Source: Lachnospiraceae bacterium (GTDB lineage: Bacteria > Bacillota_A > Clostridia > Lachnospirales > Lachnospiraceae). Taken from it: a stretch of 64,000 nt of DNA. The position numbers and the translations under genes were made by a program. Positions 26,000 through 34,154 of the stretch are shown piece after piece. Location of the stretch: assembly GCA_017482005.1 (NCBI GenBank), contig JAFUOI010000008.1:1-64000 (forward strand). The letters are read 5' to 3'. The notes beneath the pieces are model-generated. The model had not been told where the DNA came from, ran no database searches, and saw only the letters and a list, made by a program, of their open reading frames with translations. Each line of letters starts with the position of its first letter. Within the stretch, counting starts at the first letter, position 1.

Positions 26000-27004
26000 T
26001 TAATACTCTACCCGGTTACGTCCGAGTTCTTTTGCCTTAATTAATTTACTCATCGCTAATCCAATATTGTCATCTGATGAATTTTCAAATTTTATCTCAC
26101 TGACCCCCATGGACATTGTGACACGTATACTGTAATCTCCGTACACAAACTCTGCCACTTCCACTTCTCTTCGAAGTTCTTCTGCAAAGGCAGCTGCTTC
26201 GGTAACACTCAATTTCGGCAACAAAATCAGAAAACAATCTCTCTCCCAGCGAACCGCCTCGTCATCCAGATGTAATTTATACGTTATCAAATCGGAACAT
26301 TCCTTTAATACAACATCACCGATACTCTTCCCGTGAATCCTGTTAATCAGACTGAACATATCGATATCCGCCATCACTACTGATACTTTATCCTGTAGCA
26401 AAAACGGAAGTATCCGTTTGTTATAATACTCATAAAAACCTCTTCTGCTGCGAAGCTTTGTAACCGGATCCATATAGCTGTCATGCTGCAACATGTGCGA
26501 TTCCAACATTTTGCCGCAATAAACCGCGGCTAACGCTAACCGTTTTTTATCATCTTTTGTAAACTCTCCGAGTTCCCCGTTTGAATCCAGTTTGTTGATG
26601 GCCTGATAAGCTCCGATGACAGAGCCGGTGGAATCTGTAACAGGCATACAAAGAATTGATCTTGTCACATATCCCGTATCCTTATCTACATTCGACGCAA
26701 AGCGGTAATCCTGAGACGCATCGTTAATCAGTATCGTTTCGTTTTTCAAAATGGAGGCTCCAACAATACCTTTTCCTTCCGGAACGGTAATCTTACCGTT
26801 ATCCAATGCCACAATCGTGTAATGTTGGCGGTTCCTGCGGTCCCACATCCAAAAGGACGCCCGGTCGGCATTCACAAGCGTCCGCCCCAAGTCGGTCAAA
26901 AGCTGGATTGTTGTGGAAAAATCCTTTTCCTCTGTCAGCTGACTCATATAATAAAAAATTTTTTCCAGCATTTCCTCTGCAGAAAGCACTTTATGTTCTG
27001 ACAT
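26000..27004 (-). CDS. GAF-GGDEF protein with a degenerate active site
   Basis: About 334 residues. Residues 15-165 form a GAF sensor domain (ASFWMWDRRNRQHYTI, GKGIVGASILKNE). Residues 175-334 form a GGDEF fold that starts with DPVTKLRSRRGFYEYY. The signature (R)GGDEF is replaced by WERDCF near residue 270, so the loop that binds GTP and metal is lost, although an N-terminal ADIDMF motif remains. The protein is unlikely to make cyclic-di-GMP and may work as a GTP or c-di-GMP effector. The start at 27004 is preceded by AAGGAGGTG. Confidence 0.85.
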   Translation of the reverse strand: MSEHKVLSAEEMLEKIFYYMSQLTEEKDFSTTIQLLTDLGRTLVNADRASFWMWDRRNRQHYTIVALDNGKITVPEGKGIVGASILKNETILINDASQDYRFASNVDKDTGYVTRSILCMPVTDSTGSVIGAYQAINKLDSNGELGEFTKDDKKRLALAAVYCGKMLESHMLQHDSYMDPVTKLRSRRGFYEYYNKRILPFLLQDKVSVVMADIDMFSLINRIHGKSIGDVVLKECSDLITYKLHLDDEAVRWERDCFLILLPKLSVTEAAAFAEELRREVEVAEFVYGDYSIRVTMSMGVSEIKFENSSDDNIGLAMSKLIKAKELGRNRVEY

Positions 27005-27064
27005 GGGACACCTCCTTGACAATTCTCTTCAATATTTTAATTATACACCCAATTCCTGACAATG

Positions 27065-27112
27065 AAAAGACCGGCAACAGTGAATTCACAGCTGTCATCC
27101 GGTCTTTTTTAA
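27065..27112. terminator. Terminator
   Basis: AAAAGACCGG and CCGGTCTTTTTT flank a loop that holds an inner dyad GTGAATTCAC. It lies 5 bp beyond the SGNH hydrolase gene and serves it on the minus strand. Confidence 0.75.
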
Positions 27113-27117
27113 TCTTT

Positions 27118-27753
27118 CTATTCTATTCTTGTAATCAGTGCATAGAGAATCTCTGCCAACATGGCATGTCCCTCCGGTCCGAGATGAACACAATCTGTAG
27201 CAGACGGTCTGATATGCTGGGCCGCATTCAAAAACAGGCACCCTCTGCGTTGTGCAACCTCTTTAAAATACCCTGCCAATTTTTTTGACTCTCCAACCGC
27301 ACGCCGCCCGAACGAAGACGAAAATGCCGACATGCAAACTCCCTCTGCGATTTCCGGCGGTGAAACAAGAATCACCTTGGGGGCAAATCCCTGTTTTTCA
27401 ACCGTAAAACTCTGTATGACATCCACAAGTTCTCCCGCTCCTCGTGCCACATCTTCTGCATCTACGCCAAACACCTCTTTCAGATCATTGGTACCCAACA
27501 TCAAAATCACGATATCAACAGGCTTGTGCGTATTCAGACACGGACGGAGATAATCGATTCCCCTCTTCCAACCTTCCAACGGATCTTCAAACACCGTGGT
27601 GCGGCCGTTACATCCCTCTTCGATGATCATATAGTCATCCCCGAGCAGTCTCTGCAATCTGCCGGTCCAACGTATTTCCTTCGGATAACGTAGACCATTT
27701 GCCGGATCAAAACCATATGTATTGGAATCCCCGTAACATAAGACTGTTTTCAT
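27118..27753 (-). CDS. SGNH/GDSL-type esterase
   Basis: A 211-residue SGNH hydrolase. Block I is GDSNTYG with catalytic Ser10, block III is LGTND near residue 87, and the His/Asp pair is DCVHLGPEGH near residue 190. The layout resembles small arylesterases and acyl-carbohydrate esterases. No signal peptide is present. The substrate is unknown. It stands 15 bp downstream of the first coiled-coil gene. Confidence 0.85.
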   Translation of the reverse strand: MKTVLCYGDSNTYGFDPANGLRYPKEIRWTGRLQRLLGDDYMIIEEGCNGRTTVFEDPLEGWKRGIDYLRPCLNTHKPVDIVILMLGTNDLKEVFGVDAEDVARGAGELVDVIQSFTVEKQGFAPKVILVSPPEIAEGVCMSAFSSSFGRRAVGESKKLAGYFKEVAQRRGCLFLNAAQHIRPSATDCVHLGPEGHAMLAEILYALITRIE

Positions 27754-27767
27754 AATTTCACCTTCTT

Positions 27768-28745
27768 CTATATGAGCTTGTCAACCGCGTTTCCTTTCAA
27801 ATCTTCCGCGAGAAGTTTCAGTTCTTCCAGTACCTTGTCAATTTCCGCCTGAATCTGTTCCTGTATCTGTACAATATCCTCCGGATTCATTGGTCTTGTC
27901 GCCTCTTTTGTCTCCTCACGCAGTTCTTCCGCTTGTTGCTTCTGCTCTTCGACCTTCTCCTGCACCTTTTCGATCTGCTCTTCTTTTTCTGCCGTTTGCT
28001 CTGCCTGCTTTTCCGCCTCTTCGACCTTCTCGGAAAGTTCTTCCTGCATATGGTCAATCGCGTCACCAACAAGCATTCCTGTAATCACATCGCTCTCCGC
28101 ATCCAGAACCTTCCTAGCTGCATCTTCCGCCTCTCCGATTGGATTTGTTTTCAATCTCTCACCTTTGATAAAACGAAGTGCAGACCCATTGGCATGGATT
28201 GCCATGAGATTTTCCTGCATTTCCGACTGCAGGCGGTTGTTTTCCTCGTATCGCTCCATCATGCGTGACTGATATTCCGTCTTTCCGGCTGTCATGATCT
28301 CCTGATATCTTTTTTGTTCTTCCTCGGTCAGCCGGACGGACGGATCATAATAAGAATCATTCTTCTTCATCAGAATCTCTAAATCCTTCTGCTCCCGGCT
28401 CTCATCGGATATACCGTATATCTGTTTAAGGTCATCCATCTCCGTCTTATTTTGACTCGTTTGGTCAAGCTTTTCTTTATTTTCTTTTACAAGCCGTGCC
28501 GACAAATCACGCAGTTCCTGCATTTCTTTATCTATTTTCTGTTCTCCTGCAAAGGCATCAGAAACAATCTTGCGCGCTTTTTCAAACGCCTGCGCCTTAC
28601 GCTCTGCAACCGGATCCTGCACTTTGTGTGCCAGAGAGAATGATTTTGGATTTTCACTTGTATTTGCCCTGGCATTGTCTGTACTCACACTTATGCCTGT
28701 CCCGATTTTCTGCACATCGGCATTTAAATTTAAATTCATATACAT
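27768..28745 (-). CDS. Lachnospiraceae coiled-coil protein, unknown function
   Basis: A 325-residue, highly charged protein. Residues 40-115 and 225-290 are long coiled coils rich in Glu, Lys and Gln (EKVEEAEKQAEQTAEKEEQI, then KVEEQKQQAEELREE). The N terminus MNLNLNADVQKIGTGISVST looks like a short unfolded head. There is no signal peptide or enzyme motif. It lies 16 bp after the DUF6033-like gene and was probably co-evolved with it as a pair. Start at 28745 or 28739. Confidence 0.6.
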   Translation of the reverse strand: MYMNLNLNADVQKIGTGISVSTDNARANTSENPKSFSLAHKVQDPVAERKAQAFEKARKIVSDAFAGEQKIDKEMQELRDLSARLVKENKEKLDQTSQNKTEMDDLKQIYGISDESREQKDLEILMKKNDSYYDPSVRLTEEEQKRYQEIMTAGKTEYQSRMMERYEENNRLQSEMQENLMAIHANGSALRFIKGERLKTNPIGEAEDAARKVLDAESDVITGMLVGDAIDHMQEELSEKVEEAEKQAEQTAEKEEQIEKVQEKVEEQKQQAEELREETKEATRPMNPEDIVQIQEQIQAEIDKVLEELKLLAEDLKGNAVDKLI

Positions 28746-28761
28746 AAAACCGCCCCTTCCA

Positions 28762-29541
28762 TCAGCCCTTGAAATCGATGTGTTGACCGACGGTCATTTC
28801 CCTCTCCGTCATCACCGTATCGCTCTGCATCAGAAACATATAATCTTCCACCTTCTGCATCAATTCCTCAATGGAATTTGCTGTTATCACCTCATAGCGC
28901 TCCTCCGGATTTTGCACTTTTTTATCCCCGTGAAGCTTTTCGGCAAGTTTTTCATCAATTTTCTCTTTCGCCTCCGCCTTGGCCTCTTTTTTCTCTGCTG
29001 CCTTGGCATCGGCCTTTTTTTGCGCCCGTTTCTGAGCGATGCGCTCATTCAAATCCTGAAATGACTTGTCCACTACCGCAAAAAACTGTGCGCGGTTATC
29101 CTTGGTAAACTGCATTCCCACCTGCGAAATTCCACTGTTTTTCTGCATCATTTGTGTAAGCTTCGGCATCTGATTTCTCGCCGACATAATCTTATTTTCA
29201 ATCTCCTGCCGGAACTTCGGGTCGGTTGCCATTTTCTCCAGCTTATCCTCATCAATCAAGACAATCATCTTATTCGGACTGCTCATTCCCGCCGCCATCT
29301 GCTTGGCCGTACCGACCATATCCTTTGAAACAAGCGTAAAATCCATGTCAGAATATTTCCTTTTCAGCTCATCGTAGAGCTTTGCCGCTTCCTCTGACAG
29401 TTCCGGTTTCCCGATGGTTTTTCCGTAATTTTTCTGTGCCTTTGACGCCGTCAGTTTTTCTTGTGATACTTTCTGCGTCTGTTGCACATAGTTTGCTGCA
29501 TATGCACCTGTTGCGCCATACGCTTCCGATACATTTTTCAT
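28762..29541 (-). CDS. DUF6033-like protein
   Basis: About 259 residues. The first part contains a globular segment with SDMDFTLVSKDMVGTAKQ, IVLIDEDKLEKMATDPKF and a VGMQFTKDNRAQFFAVVD strand. A stretch of about 50 residues follows in which Ala, Lys and Glu alternate (KADAKAAEKKEAKAEAK), a long charged helix. The family is common in Lachnospiraceae and of unknown role. Start at 29541 after AAGGAGG. It is co-directional with the coiled-coil gene. Confidence 0.6.
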   Translation of the reverse strand: MKNVSEAYGATGAYAANYVQQTQKVSQEKLTASKAQKNYGKTIGKPELSEEAAKLYDELKRKYSDMDFTLVSKDMVGTAKQMAAGMSSPNKMIVLIDEDKLEKMATDPKFRQEIENKIMSARNQMPKLTQMMQKNSGISQVGMQFTKDNRAQFFAVVDKSFQDLNERIAQKRAQKKADAKAAEKKEAKAEAKEKIDEKLAEKLHGDKKVQNPEERYEVITANSIEELMQKVEDYMFLMQSDTVMTEREMTVGQHIDFKG

Positions 29542-29697
29542 ATACATTCCTCCTTGAACTTGTTGTCACGAAATCCATTTCGCTTTTAGATATAGTGTAT
29601 CATTATCTATATCGGTAATTTAGGGAGGATTCTTAATATTTCTGTTTTACAATGCCTATGGTATTGTGCTTGCTTAGAATATCCTGCTTTCGCATTC

Positions 29698-30171
29698 CTA
29701 CCGGTTCAGCCACCAAATACCGAAATTCAGATAAGCTGCAACTGTCAGCCATATAAGATACGGAATATTCAAGTAGCCGGCAATTTTATTTATGTTCAAA
29801 AACTGTTTTATCATTTGATATACCAGCACCCAAAGCAATACCAGCCAGAAAAAGGAAAATAGATACCATCCGAAATTAAAAAAGAAAATCGGCCACAAGA
29901 AATTCACTACCAGCTGATAAAAGTATAACGTAATTGCCTGTTCCTTTTGGTCAGACGACGACTTAGACTCAGAAATCAGATACGATGAAATGCCCATCAA
30001 AGTATAGAGAATCGTCCAAACAACCGAAAACAGCCACGCCGGCGGCGCAAACGGCGGCTTTTCAATAGTTGCGAACTCTGTTACAGCACCTCTTGTCAAA
30101 AATGCCGCCACACCTCCGACTGCAAGGGGAATCGCAATGCAAACAACAAGTTTTTTGATATTTATTTTCAT
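29698..30171 (-). CDS. tspO: TspO/MBR-family membrane protein
   Basis: A 157-residue protein with five membrane spans. The PPFAPPAWLFSVVWTILYTLMG region and the WPIFFFNFGWY loop are hallmark motifs of TspO, a porphyrin-binding protein linked to stress and tetrapyrrole control. Nothing else in the area points to tetrapyrrole metabolism. Upstream, between its start and the next gene, lies the hexamer array at 30285-30514. Confidence 0.9.
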   Translation of the reverse strand: MKINIKKLVVCIAIPLAVGGVAAFLTRGAVTEFATIEKPPFAPPAWLFSVVWTILYTLMGISSYLISESKSSSDQKEQAITLYFYQLVVNFLWPIFFFNFGWYLFSFFWLVLLWVLVYQMIKQFLNINKIAGYLNIPYLIWLTVAAYLNFGIWWLNR

Positions 30172-30242
30172 GAATCACAACACCTCCGTTACAAAATATG
30201 CTTTCGAATTCCATGTTATGTACGTCCACTGCATTTTCCTCA

Positions 30243-30289
30243 TTGTTGCACTTTCTTTGCTGCGGCTCTCTTGTTGCGCTTTCTTTGGG
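30243..30289. repeat. 28-bp repeat before the 30-kb hexamer array
   Basis: TTGTTGC-A/G-CTTTCTTTG occurs at 30243 and 30271, 28 bp apart. The second copy merges into the first TTGGGT of the array that follows. A CTTTCTTT-containing repeat also precedes the 59-kb array of the same family. Confidence 0.6.
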
Positions 30290-30514
30290 TATATGCGAAA
30301 AAATCTTATATTAATACCCAATTTTGAACATTTATTTCGTTGTAAAATTCCATATTGGGTCTATAAAGCAAAAAACATAGCTCAGACCCACAAAATACAT
30401 CAAAGTGAGGGTATTGAGTTCAGGTTTTCTTATATAGACCCAAAATCAAAATTATGTAAACCAAATGCGCATGAATATTGGCTCCACACACTTCTTTCTT
30501 CTGCATATACCCAA
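30285..30514. repeat. Array of alternating TTGGGT / ACCCAA hexamers (copy 1)
   Basis: Hexamers start at 30285 (TTGGGT), 30316 (ACCCAA), 30355 (TTGGGT), 30386 (ACCCAC), 30407 (GAGGGT), 30438 (ACCCAA), 30478 (TTGGCT, degenerate) and 30509 (ACCCAA). Steps are 31, 39, 31, 21, 31, 40, 31 bp: four dyads with 25 bp between arms, and a symmetric linker pattern. The next bases are often TAT or CTAT. Internal sequences differ from the sister array at 58992-59220, yet the geometry is nearly identical. It lies between tspO and the gene ending at 30620. Function unknown. Confidence 0.85.
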
Positions 30515-30619
30515 AAACAAAAAAAGAGCCGTAAAATAAACGGCGCATATCAAAATCACTGCCATTTATTTACGACACTTTCTTAATTTCATGAATTCGC
30601 TTTATTCCATGAATTCATT

Positions 30620-30955
30620 TTATTTCTTACAATATTTTTTCTCAATCACAAGCACATATACTGCCATAAGTGCCACGATTTCTGCCATGCTTCCCAGCAG
30701 CGTAATTACGACAAGCGGAGAATTATCACCTGCCAACAGAGGCACTCCCAGCAACAGGAAGATTATCGCAAACCCGATCCACAACATACCGACAGCCCGA
30801 TTATATGCTCTCAGGTTCTCAGGCGTCACTTCCGGCTTCTTTCCGTTTGACCAAAATCCCACGACTTCTTCTGCCCGCAGGTCGTAGATTCCAATAATGA
30901 TAAACACGAAGCTTACCAGTACCCATATGATAAAAGCTATAATCCCTTCTGTCAT
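30620..30955 (-). CDS. Small membrane protein
   Basis: A 111-residue protein with about three spans: residues 5-25, 58-75 and 85-105. It resembles the small hydrophobic proteins found next to regulators in Firmicutes, but I recognise no family with confidence. Start at 30955 after AGGAGGTGCATT. It lies at the end of a four-gene minus-strand unit (MerR, CPBP, DUF1295 and this gene). Confidence 0.6.
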   Translation of the reverse strand: MTEGIIAFIIWVLVSFVFIIIGIYDLRAEEVVGFWSNGKKPEVTPENLRAYNRAVGMLWIGFAIIFLLLGVPLLAGDNSPLVVITLLGSMAEIVALMAVYVLVIEKKYCKK

Positions 30956-31004
30956 AATGCACCTCCTACTTTTTCTGCTTCTTGATAAGATATAAACATA
31001 AGTC

Positions 31005-31820
31005 TTAACCAACCAGCCATTTGTACTTTGCCACGCTGTAAAGCGGAATGAGCGGAAGCAAGATAGGTGTCTTTTTCACATAAGCCTGATACTCCGGATC
31101 CTCTCCGTAGTTGCGGTTCTGACGAAGTTCCAGTCTTCTTGCACCGCCAAACATAATGTACACAATACAAAGATAACCAGCAAGGGCTGCTGCCCACTGC
31201 CATCCGCCGTCAAGTATGTTCACGGAAGAGACAAACACTCCCGTCCAAAACAGCACCTCTCCCAGATAATTCGGACAACGTACAATTTTATATAAGCCTT
31301 TGTCACAGAAACGATTTGGATTTACAGCTTTTTGCTTTGATTTCTGCCAGTCCGCCGCCGACTCCAGCAAAATGCCAAGGGCCATAATGACAGCACCCGC
31401 TACCGCTACCGGATCCGTGGCTGCGACCGTCTTCATACGGAAAAACACCGGGGATACCTGAAGCGCATAAAGCAGGGCACAACTTACCCAAATGCTTATC
31501 TTTGCTACCATCTTCATGTCTTTTCCGTCTTTGATTTCTTTTTTCATAGTGCTGCGATAAGATGCACTCTTAATCTCGCGCACAAGCAAATATCCGCCGA
31601 GTCTGCAACCGTAAACGACAAAAAGCAGGCACGCAACGATAGTTGCAATACTTAAGTTTTCCCTGAACATAACCGGCATTGCAATTCCCATTGCCGCAAT
31701 AGAAAAGCCGTAGCCCAGCGAAATAAAATATACATACTTATAAAATCCTACGCTGCTGACTGCCAGCGCAATCACAATCAGTACCAAAAATGCCATACCG
31801 AAACTTTCTGTAAAACCCAT
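31005..31820 (-). CDS. DUF1295/isoprenylcysteine-methyltransferase-like membrane protein
   Basis: A 271-residue polytopic protein with about seven spans. The C-terminal half matches the steroid 5-alpha-reductase/DUF1295 fold, with NRFCDKGLYKIVRCPNYLGEV near residue 190 and a final EYQAYVKKTPILLP. Proteins of this fold modify lipids or prenyl groups using NADPH or SAM. The substrate is unknown. Start at 31820 after TTGGAGGAAA. It sits 48 bp downstream of the CPBP gene. Confidence 0.75.
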   Translation of the reverse strand: MGFTESFGMAFLVLIVIALAVSSVGFYKYVYFISLGYGFSIAAMGIAMPVMFRENLSIATIVACLLFVVYGCRLGGYLLVREIKSASYRSTMKKEIKDGKDMKMVAKISIWVSCALLYALQVSPVFFRMKTVAATDPVAVAGAVIMALGILLESAADWQKSKQKAVNPNRFCDKGLYKIVRCPNYLGEVLFWTGVFVSSVNILDGGWQWAAALAGYLCIVYIMFGGARRLELRQNRNYGEDPEYQAYVKKTPILLPLIPLYSVAKYKWLVG

Positions 31821-31868
31821 GCCTGTTTCCTCCAAGTCAAAATATCATCCGGTACTTTAACCTGCCAC

Positions 31869-32771
31869 TCACCTGTCCTTACATAAAACAATCACTGCCA
31901 GTAAGAGTGCCGGTATCATACTGATAATACCGATCGGCGCCGGTCCGAAAATCATCTGATCTATGTACTCCGGCTTTGTCAGATAGATCGCAAGCGACAC
32001 AGTCCCGTTAATTGCACCGTGCGCCAAAGAAGGCACCCAAATACACTTTGTCTTTTCATATAATACATCCAAAAGGGTACCGCCGACAATAGTAAAAACA
32101 CAAAAAACAATCATTCCCGAAACCGGTGCTCCCGGATATTCTTTTCCGTATTCATATCCTGCAACCAGCATAATCGGCCAGTGCCATGCGCCCCAAATGA
32201 TTCCTCCGATGATACGTCCTTTTGTCTTACCGAAAAAGTTCTTCAACTGTGGATACAACATTCCGCGCCAACCGACTTCCTCGCCGAGGGCGGCAAACAT
32301 ATTGATAAACGGCGCATACAATGGTGCCGATGCAATCTGAATAATCAAAAGTTGCTGCAGGGTCATTCCCTGCGCCTGAATCTGTGCCATTCCTTCCTCG
32401 CCGAGAGCGGTCGCCAGATAAGCCCCTGTCAAATCAAACCGGGCCGGAAATATACCAAAATATAAGACAGCACCAAGCACTGTAAACAAAAGCGGGCCGA
32501 TCCATGCCAAAATCATCCAGCCGATATTCCCTTTAAACTTCGGAACCCACCCCATGCCTTTGAGCGGATATTTTGAAAGAAGTACTGCTGCAAAGGGTGC
32601 ATACATGGAAACCGTAAGCGCCGCGGTGAAAATCAGGTTCCCCAGCGTACTCGTCATACCGGTTGCATCTGTCGTAACATTTGCAGCCGCACCGGCAATC
32701 ACCTGCAAAATCCACGCAATCGCAAATGCCCAGATTAAATATAGGATTGTTTTCTTTTTCTCCTGTATCAT
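31869..32771 (-). CDS. CPBP-family intramembrane metalloprotease
   Basis: About 300 residues with eight predicted spans. The catalytic motifs of CPBP (Abi/CAAX) proteases are present: EEVGWRGML near residue 175, then HWP and a final HGAIN. Such enzymes cleave near the membrane and act in bacteriocin immunity or lipoprotein processing. The start at 32771 is preceded by AAGGAGGTTTAATT, which lies across the stop of the MerR gene, so the two are coupled. The MerR-like gene probably controls it. Confidence 0.8.
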   Translation of the reverse strand: MIQEKKKTILYLIWAFAIAWILQVIAGAAANVTTDATGMTSTLGNLIFTAALTVSMYAPFAAVLLSKYPLKGMGWVPKFKGNIGWMILAWIGPLLFTVLGAVLYFGIFPARFDLTGAYLATALGEEGMAQIQAQGMTLQQLLIIQIASAPLYAPFINMFAALGEEVGWRGMLYPQLKNFFGKTKGRIIGGIIWGAWHWPIMLVAGYEYGKEYPGAPVSGMIVFCVFTIVGGTLLDVLYEKTKCIWVPSLAHGAINGTVSLAIYLTKPEYIDQMIFGPAPIGIISMIPALLLAVIVLCKDR

Positions 32772-32773
32772 AA

Positions 32774-33514
32774 TTAAACCTCCTTTTCTTCTTCCGATGT
32801 AACACCGTACGTTTCCACACAAAATCCCTTATAACTGCAACACGGGCAGGTAAGTTTTCTTGTCTTCGGCGTATGATTTGCCCAAAACCACTCTGATTTC
32901 TTCGGTTTAAACACCTCATGACATTCCGGACAAATATAGACTGTATATTTGTGATAGAAATTCATCAGCGGAAAAAGAACGATGAGCATGAGCAGAAGCA
33001 CTGCCGCAAACAGCCACCAGTTTCCTGTCTTAATGGCATAAATGAAAGCTCCCAGTTCCAATCCGTCCAGCACTAACCCGATACCGAGAATTACCGAATA
33101 CACCTTCTTCATTTTCTTTTTGTTCTCCATAACATATGCTACATCACCTAAGTTTTCAACGGAGAAATCTGCAATATTTTTCATTTCTTTTTGAATATCG
33201 GAAATTCTGTCAAGTTGTGATTTTCGCTCCGCCACTTCCGTCTCAAGCGTTTTTCTTTGTTCTTCCAAAAGAAGATTGATAACCTTTGTCGCATTGTCTG
33301 CCTCAAGAATATCTCCCACATGATTAAGACTAAGTCCCAGTTCCCGCAAAAAACAAATCACTTTCAACTTTTTAAGATCATTTTCCGTATAAAGCCTTCT
33401 GCCGCCTTCACTGAAATCACTCGGAATAAGAATTCCTCTTGTGTCATAATATTGCACGGTCCGCACTGTCACTCCCGCCGCCTTTGCAAGTTCTCCTGTC
33501 GTATAATTTGACAT
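32774..33514 (-). CDS. MerR-family regulator fused to membrane spans and a zinc-ribbon-like tail
   Basis: A 246-residue protein. Residues 1-70 form a winged HTH of the MerR type (TTGELAKAAGVTVRTVQYYD). A coiled-coil dimer helix follows at 80-115. Two membrane spans are seen near 135-155 and 165-185, then a cytoplasmic-looking tail with CPECHEVF and CPCC, four Cys that could bind zinc. Most MerR proteins are soluble, so a membrane-tethered form is unusual. It overlaps and is coupled to the CPBP protease gene. A 19-bp-spacer promoter with inverted repeats lies upstream. Confidence 0.85.
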   Translation of the reverse strand: MSNYTTGELAKAAGVTVRTVQYYDTRGILIPSDFSEGGRRLYTENDLKKLKVICFLRELGLSLNHVGDILEADNATKVINLLLEEQRKTLETEVAERKSQLDRISDIQKEMKNIADFSVENLGDVAYVMENKKKMKKVYSVILGIGLVLDGLELGAFIYAIKTGNWWLFAAVLLLMLIVLFPLMNFYHKYTVYICPECHEVFKPKKSEWFWANHTPKTRKLTCPCCSYKGFCVETYGVTSEEEKEV

Positions 33515-33539
33515 AGCGTTTCACCACCTTTCATGGTCT

Positions 33540-33586
33540 ATTATGGTATATAACGCAGCGTCACAAGCAATACCTGACGCAGCGTC
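33540..33586 (-). promoter_or_regulatory. MerR-type promoter with operator repeats
   Basis: On the minus strand TTGCTT (33565-33570) and CATAAT (33540-33545) are 19 bp apart, the long spacer typical of MerR-controlled promoters. The near-palindrome ACGCTGCGT (33553-33561) fills the spacer, and a second copy GACGCTGCGTC stands at 33576-33586. It probably drives the MerR operon under its own control. Confidence 0.7.
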
Positions 33587-33731
33587 GTCTTTTATTTTTC
33601 TTTATTTTTTCTAAATCTCATAGATACCTCTCATTTCTTCTCTCATTATACAACGAACGCCTCTTCCTATCCAGCCAAAAACAAATCTTCCTTGTGTCAA
33701 CTTAAAGTTTCATTCGGCGCTGATTTGGGAA

Positions 33732-33979
33732 TTACGGTTGCATGCAAAAAAACTTTCGTCCAGTCCGTAAGTTTTAAGGATGAGTACGTTCTTCTTTTGA
33801 GATTAATATAAAACGACCGTAAGAAAAAATATGATTTACGGCTTTTTCTATGCTAGTTTTGATTTCGAACGTAATAAAAGCATTATATTTACGTTTCAGA
33901 TAGATATATATTTAAGGACAAACGTAAAAGACGAAAAAACATACGGCTTAAATGTACAAATTGAGAAATCTGACCGTAA
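33732..33979. repeat. Array of alternating TTACGG / CCGTAA hexamers (copy 1)
   Basis: Hexamers start at 33732, 33784, 33836, 33889, 33941 (TTACGG or close variants) and at 33765, 33817, 33869, 33922, 33974 (CCGTAA or ACGTAA). Steps read 33, 19, 33, 19, 33, 20, 33, 19, 33 bp: five dyads TTACGG-N27-CCGTAA with 13-14 bp linkers, period about 52 bp. The sequence between hexamers is not conserved. The same step pattern, including the 20-bp third linker, recurs at 47737-48036. The array fills the divergent region between the MerR gene and the RNA methyltransferase. Function unknown. Confidence 0.9.
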
Positions 33980-34154
33980 ACAGACCTCGCAGTTATGTTC
34001 TATTATGACAATAGGAATGTTTATGAACAAAAAACTTGAACGATCTACTTTTTAAAAGCCGCTGACTTAATGACATTACCCTTGCGGCAAATCTGTTTCT
34101 TTCGTATACTAATCCTTGGTAAATAAATTTCACTATAAAAAGCAGGAGTTGCAC

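Noticed and set aside
33732..33979. The TTACGG array as a MerR operator cluster
   Set aside because: The MerR-type operator with its 19-bp spacer is already explained at 33540-33586, and the same array recurs at 47.7 kb with no MerR gene.
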